A DNA stretch of 44,864 bases from JARICQ01 sp964527205 (GCA_964527205.1 CAZGQG010000015.1:1-44864); one strand, 5' to 3'; counted from the first letter of the stretch, positions 9,910 through 18,418 are shown. Made by a program: numbers and translations. The notes: generated by a model from the letters alone, not told the origin.

Positions 9910-10255
9910 TTATCAACATTATGATAGTAAAGATATCTACATTTATGATTTATAAAAACTTTAAATATTTGTGAATAATATATTGATAGAATGTGATTAA
10001 CTATATAAAGTTTTAAATAGCCCAGCTTATTCACAGACCCAAACATATGTATTTGTGGATACAAAGTGGCTATTTGTAGAGCTTAGCCCCTTTAGATATA
10101 AAAAACATATAAACTTATACACAACTTATCCACACTCTGTGCATAAGTAATAATTGTTATTAAAAATAAAAAACAATCCACATGCCCTATAATAATATCA
10201 AAAAACAAAGATTAATTCAATTAAATTATCCACAAGAAGCAAAAACTGTAGATAA
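9910..10255. other. oriC DnaA-box cluster upstream of dnaA
   Basis: This AT-rich 694-bp dnaA-rpmH spacer has no credible gene. Perfect TTATNCACA boxes: 9970-9978 (reverse), 10027-10035, 10115-10123, 10126-10134, 10138-10146 (reverse) and 10226-10234. One-mismatch boxes: 9910-9918, 9992-10000 (reverse), 10054-10062 (reverse) and 10247-10255 (reverse). Three perfect boxes are packed within 32 bp at 10115-10146. Together with the dnaA-dnaN element this makes a bipartite origin. Gene orientation flips across this spacer, supporting it as the replication start. Confidence 0.88.
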
Positions 10256-10340
10256 GTTTTAGAATATATAAATTTTCCATCTCTAGATTAGGATATTAAG
10301 GATTATTTAAGAAGCATTGCAAATGTTTTATTTATACTTC

Positions 10341-10369
10341 TTGACATCCATGTGAGAAATAAATATAAT
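10341..10369 (+). promoter_or_regulatory. Consensus SigA promoter of the rpmH operon
   Basis: TTGACA (10341-10346), 17-bp spacer, TATAAT (10364-10369): both hexamers are perfect and the spacing is optimal. It lies about 95 bp before rpmH and immediately beyond the DnaA-box cluster. It probably drives rpmH-rnpA-yidD-yidC-jag. Confidence 0.88.
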
Positions 10370-10464
10370 CATAGTAGTATTCATATTTTTAAGGGGCTAA
10401 CTCTATATTATTTATTATCTTAAAATAAATATACTGAAGTTAAATATTGAAGGAGGTGTTTTTG

Positions 10465-10599
10465 GTGAAAAGAACTTATCAACCGAAAAGAAGACAAAGA
10501 AGTAAAGTACACGGATTTAGAAAAAGAATGAAAACTAAATCAGGTAGAGCTATAATAAGAAACAGAAGAAAAAGAGGAAGAAAAAAATTAACAGCATAG
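10465..10599 (+). CDS. rpmH: 50S ribosomal protein L34
   Basis: A 44-residue, very basic protein reading MKRTYQPKRRQRSKVHGF at the N-terminus and ending in RGRKKLTA, an unmistakable bL34 of standard length. The start is GTG at 10465, 8 bases after an AAGGAGG site (10450-10456). An in-frame TTG one codon earlier sits only 5 bases from the site and would add a non-conserved residue. The gene is first in the rpmH-rnpA-yidD-yidC-jag cluster found at most bacterial origins and lies 95 bp downstream of a perfect SigA promoter. Confidence 0.97.
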   Translation: MKRTYQPKRRQRSKVHGFRKRMKTKSGRAIIRNRRKRGRKKLTA

Positions 10600-10617
10600 A
10601 CCACTGCATAAGTGGTC
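10599..10617 (+). terminator. Hairpin at the rpmH stop codon (weak terminator or processing stem)
   Basis: GACCACT (10599-10605) and AGTGGTC (10611-10617) form a 7-bp stem that begins on the last base of the rpmH stop codon and is followed by TCTTTG, only a partial T-run. It may attenuate read-through into rnpA, giving more L34 than RNase P protein, or may stabilise the rpmH mRNA. Confidence 0.5.
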
Positions 10618-10647
10618 TCTTTGTAACTGCATGTTAGGAGCAAAAAA

Positions 10648-10995
10648 ATGGATAAGAAGTATAGACTGAGAAGTAATATGGAGTTTCAAAAGGTTTATAA
10701 AAATGGAAAAAATTATTGGAATAGAAATTTGATACTTTTCGTTAAAAAAAATGGTTTAGCTTATACTAGGGTCGGTTACTCAATTACGAAGAAAATCGGA
10801 AATAGTGTGGTTAGAAATAAAATACGAAGACAATTGAAGGAAGTTTATAGACTTAATTTCTATAGGATTGAAGAGGGTTATGATCTAATCTTTATACCGA
10901 AAAAGAACATAGTAGATATTTCTTTTAAAGAAATAGAAAGTGCTATGATCCATATAATGAGCATATCTAAAGTAATAAAAAAGAAAGTGGTATAA
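10648..10995 (+). CDS. rnpA: Ribonuclease P protein component
   Basis: A 115-residue basic protein, the protein cofactor of RNase P that aids pre-tRNA 5' processing. The family motif around RNKIRRQLKEVYR is present, as are the N-terminal YRLRSNMEFQKVYKNGK segment and the VGYSITKKIGNSV strand-helix. Length is normal. AGGAGC precedes the ATG. It lies between rpmH and yidD; its stop codon TAA directly abuts the ATG of yidD with no spacer, so the two are translationally coupled. Confidence 0.96.
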   Translation: MDKKYRLRSNMEFQKVYKNGKNYWNRNLILFVKKNGLAYTRVGYSITKKIGNSVVRNKIRRQLKEVYRLNFYRIEEGYDLIFIPKKNIVDISFKEIESAMIHIMSISKVIKKKVV

Positions 10996-11211
10996 ATGGC
11001 TAAAATAGCTATTATGGTAGTAAGATTTTACCAGAAATTTATATCTAAATATATTTTTACTGGTAATAATTGCAGATTTTATCCAACTTGTTCTCAGTAT
11101 TCCATAGAAGCATATAGGAAATATGGATTTATTAAGGGAACAATTTTAACTATTAAGAGAATAGCTAGATGCCATCCCTTTAACGATGGAGGATATGATC
11201 CGCTCGAATGA
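10996..11211 (+). CDS. yidD: Membrane protein insertion efficiency factor YidD
   Basis: A 71-residue protein with the full YidD signature: an N-terminal amphipathic helix (IAIMVVRFYQKFIS), the conserved CRFYPTCSQYSIEAYRKYG block with two cysteines, and the RIARCHPFNDGGYDPLE C-terminus. YidD is a small inner-face membrane-associated protein that helps YidC insert membrane proteins. Its ATG touches the rnpA stop codon and yidC begins 18 bp later, the standard origin arrangement. Confidence 0.95.
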   Translation: MAKIAIMVVRFYQKFISKYIFTGNNCRFYPTCSQYSIEAYRKYGFIKGTILTIKRIARCHPFNDGGYDPLE

Positions 11212-11229
11212 ATAGGAGGTTTATAATAT

Positions 11230-11934
11230 ATGACTTTTCTAGGTAATTTACTAGGAGGACTATTAAAGTTTGTCTATGACATAGTATCAAGTATTGGAAC
11301 AGAGCCTGAAAGTGTTTCTTATTATGCTATGGCAATAATAATTACAAGTATATTGTTTAAACTACTTCTTTTACCAATAGGTTTACACCAAAGTAAATCT
11401 ACAAAGAAGATGAACAAAATACAACCAAAGATGAAAGCTTTACAAGACAAGTATAAAAACGATCCACAGACAATGCAATTGAAATTAGGAGAATTATATA
11501 AGGAAGAAAATTACAATCCAGCTTCAGGCTGCTTGGTTCTTATAGTACAAATGCCTATTATTCTTGCTTTTTTTAAAGTAATGCGTGAACCAGCAACATT
11601 TGTATTTACTACTCCAGGAGTTTATGAAACTATAAACAAGGCTTTTCTATGGATACCAAACCTAGAAAACCCTGATCCATATATATGGGGCTTACCACTT
11701 ATTGCTGCTTTAACAACATATCTTCAAAGTAAGACAATGGCAACACCATCAGCAGATCCTCAACAACAAACTACACAAAATATGATGAGTATTTTTCTAC
11801 CAATAATGATATTTTTTGCAGCTAAAGGATTTTCAGCAGGACTTGCTTTATATTGGGTCTTAAGTAATACCTTTACTATAATCCAACAAGTACTTACTAA
11901 TAGAACTTCTTTAGAAACAAAGGAGGAGAATTAA
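11230..11934 (+). CDS. yidC: YidC/Oxa1/SpoIIIJ membrane insertase
   Basis: A 234-residue membrane insertase. Five hydrophobic segments are visible: residues about 27-50 (SYYAMAIIITSILFKLLLLPI), 95-115 (CLVLIVQMPIILAFFKV), a short one near 150-160, 186-199 (MMSIFLPIMIFFAA) and 203-220. The LLPIGLHQSKSTKKMNKIQPKMKALQ stretch is the conserved cytoplasmic coiled hairpin of the Gram-positive family. There is no lipobox at the N-terminus, unlike Bacillus SpoIIIJ. AGGAGG lies 9 bp before the ATG. It is followed 4 bp later by jag, the usual partner of spoIIIJ in Firmicutes. Confidence 0.95.
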   Translation: MTFLGNLLGGLLKFVYDIVSSIGTEPESVSYYAMAIIITSILFKLLLLPIGLHQSKSTKKMNKIQPKMKALQDKYKNDPQTMQLKLGELYKEENYNPASGCLVLIVQMPIILAFFKVMREPATFVFTTPGVYETINKAFLWIPNLENPDPYIWGLPLIAALTTYLQSKTMATPSADPQQQTTQNMMSIFLPIMIFFAAKGFSAGLALYWVLSNTFTIIQQVLTNRTSLETKEEN

Positions 11935-11938
11935 TTTA

Positions 11939-12565
11939 ATGAAATCCGTTGTTAAGATGGCTAAAACTGTAGACGAAGCGATTGAACAAGCCTTAATAGA
12001 GCTTGATACAACAAGAGAAGATGTGGAAGTAGAAATACTAGAAGAACCTAGCAAGGGTTTTTTAGGCTTTATAGGTGTAAGAGATGCAAAGGTAGAAGTT
12101 AGAGTAACCTATAATCCCGTAGAAATAGCAGATAATTTTTTAAACAAAATACTAGAAACTATGGATATAAAGGCTGTAAATAAGATTGAAAAAGACGATA
12201 AAAGACTATTTATAGATATTACTGAAATAAGTTCTACTGATAAGGGCATAATAATAGGAAAAAGAGGAAACACTTTAGATGCTATACAGTATTTAATAAG
12301 TTTGGCTGTAAATAGAGGAAAAAGTGGATACTTAAGGGTAATGGTTGACACTGAAGGCTATAGAGATAAGAGAGAACAGACTCTTATCAAGCTTGCCCAT
12401 AGAATGGCAGATAAGACTAAAAAAAGTGGCAGACCTGTTAAACTTGAACCTATGAATCCCTATGAAAGAAGAATAATTCATTTTGCCTTGCAAAAGACAA
12501 AAGATGTAGAAACATACAGTGAGGGTAAGGAACCTTATAGAAGGGTTGTTATCCAAGCAAAATAA
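11939..12565 (+). CDS. jag: SpoIIIJ-associated RNA-binding protein Jag (KhpB)
   Basis: A 208-residue three-domain protein. A Jag_N domain comes first (about 6-56: KTVDEAIEQALIELDTT with KGFLGFIGVRDAKVEV). A KH domain follows (about 75-155, with the GKRGNTLDAIQYLISL loop), then an R3H domain (about 150-208, MNPYERRIIHFALQ). Jag/KhpB binds RNA and influences cell division and wall synthesis in Firmicutes. AGGAGG at the yidC end sets the start; a second ATG 18 bp later (MAKTVDEA) is possible. It is coupled to yidC, 4 bp apart. Confidence 0.93.
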   Translation: MKSVVKMAKTVDEAIEQALIELDTTREDVEVEILEEPSKGFLGFIGVRDAKVEVRVTYNPVEIADNFLNKILETMDIKAVNKIEKDDKRLFIDITEISSTDKGIIIGKRGNTLDAIQYLISLAVNRGKSGYLRVMVDTEGYRDKREQTLIKLAHRMADKTKKSGRPVKLEPMNPYERRIIHFALQKTKDVETYSEGKEPYRRVVIQAK

Positions 12566-12591
12566 AAATACTAAAAAAGACTAATAAGAAG

Positions 12592-12710
12592 AACCCAGTT
12601 ATATACGAAACCATATTGTTTGTTATCCTGAGTGAAAGGAAGGATTTTTAAATTTAAATTCCTTAATATATTCAGGATAGAATATTGTGGGATTGTTAAT
12701 TTACTGGGTT
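12592..12710. repeat. Nested inverted-repeat element between jag and mnmE
   Basis: Three nested inverted arms: AACCCAGT (12592-12599) with ACTGGGTT (12703-12710); TATCCTGA (12624-12631) with TCAGGATA (12672-12679); AAGGAA (12636-12641) with TTCCTT (12659-12664) around an AT palindrome. The middle part, reading TATCCTGAGTGAAAGGAAGG, resembles the repeat at 44475-44546 (GTCATTCTGAGC and CAGGATGAC). It is therefore probably a decayed member of that interspersed family, or a folded leader of mnmE. No strong T-run follows. Confidence 0.55.
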
Positions 12711-12742
12711 TCTATTATATATATATTGAAAGAGGTGGTAGT

Positions 12743-14113
12743 ATGACTATAGCAGCCATTTCCACAGCAGTAGGAGAGTCAGGTATTGGTATAGTTAGGA
12801 TGAGCGGCAAGGATGCTATAAAGATTGGCCTTGAGGTTTTTAAGGGAAATCTAGAAGAACTAGAGGAAAAGGATAATAAAAGATTGCTCTACGGACATAT
12901 TGTGGATGATGAGGAAGATGAGATAATAGACGAAGTATTGATAGCCTTTATGAAGGCACCAGGAACCTATACCAGGGAAGATATGGTTGAAATCTACTGT
13001 CATGGCGGCATTATAGCCGTTAGGAAAACCCTAGAACTTCTTTTAAAAAAAGGAGCTAGGATGGCAGAAGCAGGAGAGTTTACAAAACTGGCCTTCTTAA
13101 ATGGAAGATTGGATCTTTCCCAGGCGGAAGCTGTAATAGACATGATAAAGGCAAAGACAGACAAGAGTTACGAGACTTCACTGGATCAGTTAGAGGGTTC
13201 GCTTTCAAAGAGAATTGCTGAGATAAGGGCTATACTCCTTGAAATGATAGCTCATGTAGAGGTTTCTATAGACTTTTCTGATCAGGATATAGAGGAAGTT
13301 GAATATGAAGATTTAGAGAAAAGTGGAATTGAGGTAAAGGAAGAGATAGAAAAGCTTATAAAGACCTTTGATAAGGGAAAAATCCTAAGAGAAGGCTTAA
13401 ATACTGTTATACTTGGCAAGCCTAATGTAGGTAAGTCATCCCTATTAAATGCAGTTTTAAGGGAAAACAGGGCCATAGTTACAGATATACCAGGAACTAC
13501 TCGGGATATAATAGAAGAGTATATAAGTATAGATGGGATTCCTTTAAAGATAATAGATACAGCAGGCATAAGAATAACTGAGGACGTGGTGGAAAAAATT
13601 GGGGTAGACAAGGCAAAGGGAACTATCAATGATGCGGATCTTGTAATAGCAGTATTTGATATTTCAAAAGAATTAACCCCAGAAGACTATGAAATAATCT
13701 CTTTAACCAGTAAAAAGAAGAGTATAGTCCTATTAAATAAGACAGATCTTGAGCCTAAATATGACATAGAGTATCTAAAGAGCCTAGTTGGAAATAGACA
13801 GATAATAACTACCTCCATTACAGAGGGTGTAGGTATAGATGAGCTAGAAAATGCAATAAGAGATATGTTTTATGCAGGGGAAGTTGAGATTGAAGGAGAT
13901 GCAATGATTACCAATATAAGACATAAGGAATTGCTTATGAAATCTCTGGAAAATATTAGCCAGGCCATAAATGACATAAAATACAATGTGCCTATAGACT
14001 GTATAGAAGTAGATCTTAGGAGTTGCTGGGAAAACTTAGGTGGTATATCTGGTGACACTATAGACGAAGATATATTAGATAAGATATTTGCAGAATTTTG
14101 TATAGGAAAATAA
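12743..14113 (+). CDS. mnmE: tRNA modification GTPase MnmE
   Basis: A 456-residue GTPase that, with MnmG, builds the carboxymethylaminomethyl or aminomethyl group on U34 of certain tRNAs. The N-terminal tetrahydrofolate-binding domain starts MTIAAISTAVGESGIGIVRM. The G domain has G1 GKPNVGKSS (near residue 220), the G3 DTAG and G4 NKTD. The helical domain ends with the catalytic C-terminal CIGK. The open frame extends 37 codons upstream into the repeat region but lacks a ribosome site there; the ATG at 12743 follows AAAGAGGTGG (12729-12738). mnmG and rsmG follow in the same direction. Confidence 0.96.
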   Translation: MTIAAISTAVGESGIGIVRMSGKDAIKIGLEVFKGNLEELEEKDNKRLLYGHIVDDEEDEIIDEVLIAFMKAPGTYTREDMVEIYCHGGIIAVRKTLELLLKKGARMAEAGEFTKLAFLNGRLDLSQAEAVIDMIKAKTDKSYETSLDQLEGSLSKRIAEIRAILLEMIAHVEVSIDFSDQDIEEVEYEDLEKSGIEVKEEIEKLIKTFDKGKILREGLNTVILGKPNVGKSSLLNAVLRENRAIVTDIPGTTRDIIEEYISIDGIPLKIIDTAGIRITEDVVEKIGVDKAKGTINDADLVIAVFDISKELTPEDYEIISLTSKKKSIVLLNKTDLEPKYDIEYLKSLVGNRQIITTSITEGVGIDELENAIRDMFYAGEVEIEGDAMITNIRHKELLMKSLENISQAINDIKYNVPIDCIEVDLRSCWENLGGISGDTIDEDILDKIFAEFCIGK

Positions 14114-14173
14114 TAAAAAGATATATAACACAAATCAGGCAATAAAATGCCGCACTTTAGAAAGGTGAAAGCT

Positions 14174-16075
14174 ATGGAAGAAATCAAGCATTACAATGCA
14201 GGAGAATACGATGTAATAGTGGTAGGAGCAGGACACGCTGGAGTTGAGGCTGGACTTGCTGGTAGTAGAATGGGTATGGACACCTTGATCCTAACTATGA
14301 GTTTAGACTCTATAGTTGCCCTGTCCTGCAATCCAAATATAGGAGGAACAGGTAAGGGCCACCTAGTAAGGGAGATAGATGCCCTAGGGGGAGAGATGGC
14401 CTTAAATATAGATAAGTCCTTTATTCAATCTAAAATGTTAAATACCTCTAAGGGACCAGCAGTCCATTCTTTAAGGGTTCAGGCAGATAAAAAAGTCTAC
14501 CATATGGAAATGAAAAAGATGCTGGAAAATGAAGAGAATTTAACTCTTAGACAAGCTGAGGTTATAGATGTATTGATTGAAGATGGTAGGGCGGTGGGAG
14601 TACTAACCCGTACAGGTGTTATTTATAAGGCAAAGACTGTAATACTGGCAACGGGAACATATCTAAGGGGAAGAATATATATAGGTGAAGTAAATTATGA
14701 ATCAGGGCCAGATGGAATGTATCCATCCCTTTTACTTTCACAAAGCTTAATTGAGAAGGGCTTTGATTTTAGGAGACTAAAAACTGGTACCCCGGCTAGG
14801 GTCCACAAGGATAGCATAGACTACAGCAAGATGGAGATACAGCCAGGAGATGAAGAGGTAATACCTTTCTCATTTTTAAATATGGGTAAAGTCTATGATA
14901 TAGAACAGGTACCCTGTTATTTAACCTATACGACTACATCGATGCACGATATAATAAGGAAAAACATAAATAGAGCTCCCATGTATTCAGGAAATATTGA
15001 TGGGGTAGGGCCAAGATATTGTCCTTCAATAGAGGATAAGGTTGTTAGATTTGCTGAGAGAGATAAGCATCAGGTCTTTATAGAACCAGAGGGTCTTTCC
15101 ACTAAAGAAATGTATGTTCAGGGAGTAAGTTCAAGTTTACCTGAAGAAATCCAAATAGAAATGTATAGGAAGGTAATAGGACTGGAAAATGTTGAATTTA
15201 TGAGACCTGCCTATGCTATAGAATATGATTCAATAGATTCTAGAATCCTAAAAAGAAGCTTAGAACACCAGGAGATAAATAATTTGTTTTTTGCTGGACA
15301 AGTTAATGGTTCATCAGGCTATGAAGAAGCAGCAGCCCAGGGTTTAATAGCAGGTATAAATGCTGTACTTAAGATAAGAGGTGAGGAAGCCTTTGTCCTG
15401 GATAGATCAGAAGCCTATATTGGAGTATTGATTGATGACCTGGTCACTAAGGGCACAGAAGAGCCATACAGGATGATGACCTCTAGAGCTGAGTATAGGC
15501 TCACCTTAAGGCAAGATAACGCAGATTTAAGGCTTACACAGCGTGGTTATGAGATTGGCCTGGTCTCAAAAACAAGATATGAAAAGACTTTGGAAAAAAA
15601 GAAATTAATTCAGGAAGAGTTAGAGAGATTAAAGGATATAAAGATAAATCCCAATGAGGAGACAAATAAAACTTTAGAAAGTTTAAATACCACTCCCCTA
15701 AAAACGCCCTCTACCCTATACGATTTAATAAAAAGGCCGGAGTTAGGCTATGATATAGTCAAAGTATTTGATCCTGAAAGACCAGAATTAATTAGGGAAA
15801 TTAGACTTCAGGTTGAAACTCATATTAAATACGAAGGTTATATAAAAAAGCAGCAGATTCAAATAGAACAATTTAAAAAACTTGAAGATAGGAAACTAAG
15901 TCAAGATTTTGATTATAATGAAGTTAAGAATATAAGTATGGAAGCAAGGCAAAAATTAAATGATATAAAGCCAGAATCTCTGGGACAGGCTTCTAGAATA
16001 TCTGGTGTATCACCAAGCGATATAAATGTTTTATTGATTTATTTAGAACAAATGAAAAGAGCTAAAGGAGAATAA
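14174..16075 (+). CDS. mnmG: tRNA U34 modification FAD enzyme MnmG (GidA)
   Basis: A 633-residue FAD-dependent partner of MnmE. The FAD-binding loop VVGAGHAGVEAGL is at the N-terminus. The second conserved block SSGYEEAAAQGLIAGINA and the C-terminal MnmE-contact domain (LGQASRISGVSPSDINVLL) are intact, and the length is typical. Start: an ATG at 14147 lacks a ribosome site, while the ATG at 14174 follows AAAGGTG by 6 bases and begins just before the conserved Rossmann strand. rsmG follows after one base, so the two are coupled. Confidence 0.96.
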   Translation: MEEIKHYNAGEYDVIVVGAGHAGVEAGLAGSRMGMDTLILTMSLDSIVALSCNPNIGGTGKGHLVREIDALGGEMALNIDKSFIQSKMLNTSKGPAVHSLRVQADKKVYHMEMKKMLENEENLTLRQAEVIDVLIEDGRAVGVLTRTGVIYKAKTVILATGTYLRGRIYIGEVNYESGPDGMYPSLLLSQSLIEKGFDFRRLKTGTPARVHKDSIDYSKMEIQPGDEEVIPFSFLNMGKVYDIEQVPCYLTYTTTSMHDIIRKNINRAPMYSGNIDGVGPRYCPSIEDKVVRFAERDKHQVFIEPEGLSTKEMYVQGVSSSLPEEIQIEMYRKVIGLENVEFMRPAYAIEYDSIDSRILKRSLEHQEINNLFFAGQVNGSSGYEEAAAQGLIAGINAVLKIRGEEAFVLDRSEAYIGVLIDDLVTKGTEEPYRMMTSRAEYRLTLRQDNADLRLTQRGYEIGLVSKTRYEKTLEKKKLIQEELERLKDIKINPNEETNKTLESLNTTPLKTPSTLYDLIKRPELGYDIVKVFDPERPELIREIRLQVETHIKYEGYIKKQQIQIEQFKKLEDRKLSQDFDYNEVKNISMEARQKLNDIKPESLGQASRISGVSPSDINVLLIYLEQMKRAKGE

Positions 16076-16076
16076 T

Positions 16077-16793
16077 ATGAATGAGATTAGCACTTTAATA
16101 AAGGGTGTAGAAGAATTAGAATTGAGTTTAGATGAGAGACAATTCCTAGAATTTAAAAAATACAAGGAACTTCTTCTTGAATGGAATCAAAAGATAAATA
16201 TAACTGCCATTACAGATGAAGAAGAAGTGGATATAAAACACTTCCTAGATAGTTTGACCCCAGCTCTTACAGAGCTCTTTAATGGAGGGGAGAAGATAAT
16301 AGATGTGGGAACAGGTGGAGGTTTTCCAGGCCTACCCTTAAAGATATGGAACAAGGATCTTGAAGTTACCTTATTGGATAGTTTAAATAAGAGAATTAAA
16401 TTTTTGGAAATAGTAATTGATCAACTAGGACTAGAGGGAGTTAAGGCTGTACATGGCAGGGCTGAGTTCTTGTCTAGGGAAAAGGAATATAGGGAAGTTT
16501 ATGATATATGTATATCCAGAGCTGTAGCATCATTGGATACCTTGTCAGAATACTGCCTACCCTTTGTTAAACAAGGAGGACACTTTATATCTATGAAGGG
16601 TCCAGATGTAGAAGAAGAGGTTGGAGAATCAAAAAAAGCTATCGAACTTCTGGGAGGTAAAATCATAAGTGTAGAAAAAATCAGAATACCCCTTTCAGAT
16701 ATAGATCATTCCCTTATAGTTATAAAGAAAATTAAAAAAACACCCCATAAGTACCCAAGAGGAGGGGGCAAGGCAAAGAAAAACCCATTATAA
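16077..16793 (+). CDS. rsmG: 16S rRNA (guanine-527-N7) methyltransferase RsmG
   Basis: A 238-residue Rossmann-fold SAM methyltransferase that modifies G527 of 16S rRNA. Motif I is IIDVGTGGGFPGLPLKI. The family segment KHFLDSLTP comes before it and CISRAVASLDTLSEYC after it. The C-terminus is basic (PHKYPRGGGKAKKNPL), as usual. Its ATG follows the mnmG stop by one base, with AAAGGAG inside the mnmG end. In many Firmicutes noc or parA follows directly. Here a parS-bearing terminator and a reversed DsbA-like gene intervene, and no noc is present in view. Confidence 0.96.
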   Translation: MNEISTLIKGVEELELSLDERQFLEFKKYKELLLEWNQKINITAITDEEEVDIKHFLDSLTPALTELFNGGEKIIDVGTGGGFPGLPLKIWNKDLEVTLLDSLNKRIKFLEIVIDQLGLEGVKAVHGRAEFLSREKEYREVYDICISRAVASLDTLSEYCLPFVKQGGHFISMKGPDVEEEVGESKKAIELLGGKIISVEKIRIPLSDIDHSLIVIKKIKKTPHKYPRGGGKAKKNPL

Positions 16794-16797
16794 AATC

Positions 16798-16836
16798 AAA
16801 GCAAGAATGTTCCACGTGGAACATTCTTGCTTTTTG
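16798..16836. terminator. Bidirectional terminator whose stem contains parS site 1
   Basis: A perfect inverted repeat from AAAGCAAGAA to TTCTTGCTTT surrounds the 16-bp palindrome TGTTCCACGTGGAACA (16808-16823), followed by TTTTTG. The palindrome differs by one base from the Bacillus parS consensus TGTTCCACGTGAAACA. The hairpin can end rsmG transcription on the plus strand and the DsbA-like gene on the minus strand. As DNA it is a ParB loading site. Confidence 0.9.
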
Positions 16837-16853
16837 CATTACAAAAATTCTAT

Positions 16854-17444
16854 TTAGTCTAATAAATCACTTTTAAATTCAGCATAAGGCTTTAACTTTG
16901 TGACCTTTTTCTTATCATTAACTATAAATGTTGGTACACTATCTACTTCATATACTGGGATAAGATTTTTTGCTCTCTCCATCTCATCATCAAGACTGTC
17001 ACCATTTATACAATTATTCATCTCAACTATATTAAGGCCTGCTTCTAAGCCAATTTCATTTACAATCTCTGCCTTGGCTACATTTTTACCATCTTCAAAA
17101 ATTGCCTTAAAGGCTAGTCTGGAAAACTCATAAAACTTCTCTTCTTTTTTAGAATACATTCCTGCCATAAGAAGCCTTCTAGTATTAAAACGCTGGTACT
17201 TATTTGAATAGTCAAGACCGTATTCACTGCCAAGCCTTTCTATTCTTTCATAGCTAGATTTAACAGTATCCTCATCTATATAGTCTGTTAAGAGACTAGG
17301 CTCCTGAGGAGCATCAGCATCTAATTCATAGGGAAAAAATTCAAACTTAATATCAGGCCTTTCCTCATGCAATTTTTCAGCTATACTAAAGCCTAGATAA
17401 CAAAAAGGACAGGCATAATCTAGAAATACTTTTATATTAGTCAA
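16854..17444 (-). CDS. DsbA-family thiol oxidoreductase (FrnE-like)
   Basis: About 196 residues of DsbA/FrnE type: a thioredoxin strand IKVFLDYACPFCYLG with a CPFC motif (Cys12, Cys15), a helical insert, and the C-terminal SVPTFIVNDKKKV strand holding the cis-Pro loop. There is no signal peptide, so it is probably cytoplasmic, like FrnE. Start choice: an ATG at 17453 overlaps the GAAAGGA site, whereas a TTG at 17444 lies about 8 bases beyond it and gives MTNIKVFLDYA. The gene runs against its neighbours between parS sites 1 and 2 and looks like an insertion into the rsmG-parA junction. Substrate unknown. Confidence 0.85.
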   Translation of the reverse strand: MTNIKVFLDYACPFCYLGFSIAEKLHEERPDIKFEFFPYELDADAPQEPSLLTDYIDEDTVKSSYERIERLGSEYGLDYSNKYQRFNTRRLLMAGMYSKKEEKFYEFSRLAFKAIFEDGKNVAKAEIVNEIGLEAGLNIVEMNNCINGDSLDDEMERAKNLIPVYEVDSVPTFIVNDKKKVTKLKPYAEFKSDLLD

Positions 17445-17548
17445 AAATATCATCCTTTCAAAATTAATTCTACTATATTCATACTTACACCTCTTAGATA
17501 CCCAAAGAGAGAGAGGAATACTCATTATAGATCCTATATAAGCTTTAA

Positions 17549-17570
17549 AAATGTTCCACGTGGAACATTT
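17549..17570. promoter_or_regulatory. parS site 2 upstream of parA
   Basis: TGTTCCACGTGGAACA at 17552-17567, identical to sites 1 and 3, extends as a 22-bp palindrome AAATGTTCCAC/GTGGAACATTT. It lies about 75 bp before parA and about 105 bp upstream of the divergent DsbA-like start. There is no T-run, so this copy is a plain centromere site. ParB bound here could also affect either promoter. Confidence 0.9.
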
Positions 17571-17644
17571 AAAATAAAGATTGCTTTTAAATGCCTATAT
17601 AATCTGATATTATAGAGACAATAGATAAAAAAAGGTGGGATTAT

Positions 17645-18415
17645 ATGGGTAAGATAATATCTATATTCAATCAAAAGGGTGGAGTTGGAAAGACAACAAC
17701 ATCCATAAACCTGTGTGCAGGACTAGGAAAGCTGGGAAAAAAGATTTTATTAATAGATATAGATCCTCAGGGCAACGCCACTTCAGGACTAGGAGTGAAG
17801 ATATCTGAAGATACTCCTATTATTTACGATGTTCTTACGGATCAGGTAAAAATAGAAGATACAATAAATGAAACCACAGCAGAAAATGTATTTTTAATAG
17901 GGGCAAACAATGACCTGGCAGGCTTGGAGATAGAATTTGCTCGGGCTGGAAATTGGGAGATGAGTCTAAAGAATAAAATAGTTAAGATCAAAGAGGATTT
18001 TGATTATATTTTTATAGATTGTCCACCATCCCTAGGCATCCTGTCAATTATTGGTCTAGTGGCAAGTGATAGCGTTATAATACCTATCCAATGTGAATAT
18101 TATGCCCTAGAGGGAGTAAGTCAACTTTTTAGTACAATAAAGATGGTAAAGAAAAATTTAAATAAAGATTTAGAGGTAGAGGGTGTTGTCCTTAGTATGT
18201 TTGATGGCAGAACCAACCTATCCATACAGGTGGTAGAAGAGGTTAAGGCATACTTTAAAAGCAAGGTATATGTAAGCCTTATACCAAGAAATGTAAGGCT
18301 TGCGGAAGCACCTAGTCATGGACTTTCCATAATGGATTATGATAGCAAGTCAAAGGGATCAGAAGCATATATGGACCTGGCAGAAGAATTTTTAGATCTT
18401 GTAGAGGAGGTATAA
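17645..18415 (+). CDS. parA: Chromosome-partitioning ATPase ParA (Soj)
   Basis: A 256-residue Walker-type ATPase. The deviant Walker A KGGVGKTTT (residues 11-19) with the signature Lys, the FIDCPPSLG switch (Walker B) and the QCEYYALEGVSQL segment identify ParA/Soj. It binds DNA non-specifically as an ATP dimer, is stimulated by ParB and also modulates DnaA in Bacillus. The ATG follows AAAGGTGGG. parB follows 3 bp later, and parS sites lie upstream, giving a complete ParABS system. Length is normal. Confidence 0.96.
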   Translation: MGKIISIFNQKGGVGKTTTSINLCAGLGKLGKKILLIDIDPQGNATSGLGVKISEDTPIIYDVLTDQVKIEDTINETTAENVFLIGANNDLAGLEIEFARAGNWEMSLKNKIVKIKEDFDYIFIDCPPSLGILSIIGLVASDSVIIPIQCEYYALEGVSQLFSTIKMVKKNLNKDLEVEGVVLSMFDGRTNLSIQVVEEVKAYFKSKVYVSLIPRNVRLAEAPSHGLSIMDYDSKSKGSEAYMDLAEEFLDLVEEV

Positions 18416-18418
18416 TGC

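Noticed and set aside
9825..10064. 79-codon minus-strand frame in the dnaA upstream region
   Set aside because: Lies across DnaA boxes, has low-complexity Tyr/Asn/Ile composition and no ribosome site; origin DNA.
12632..12742. 37-codon N-terminal extension of mnmE
   Set aside because: It translates the nested repeat; MnmE proteins start at the MTIAAIST-type sequence with a ribosome site before it.
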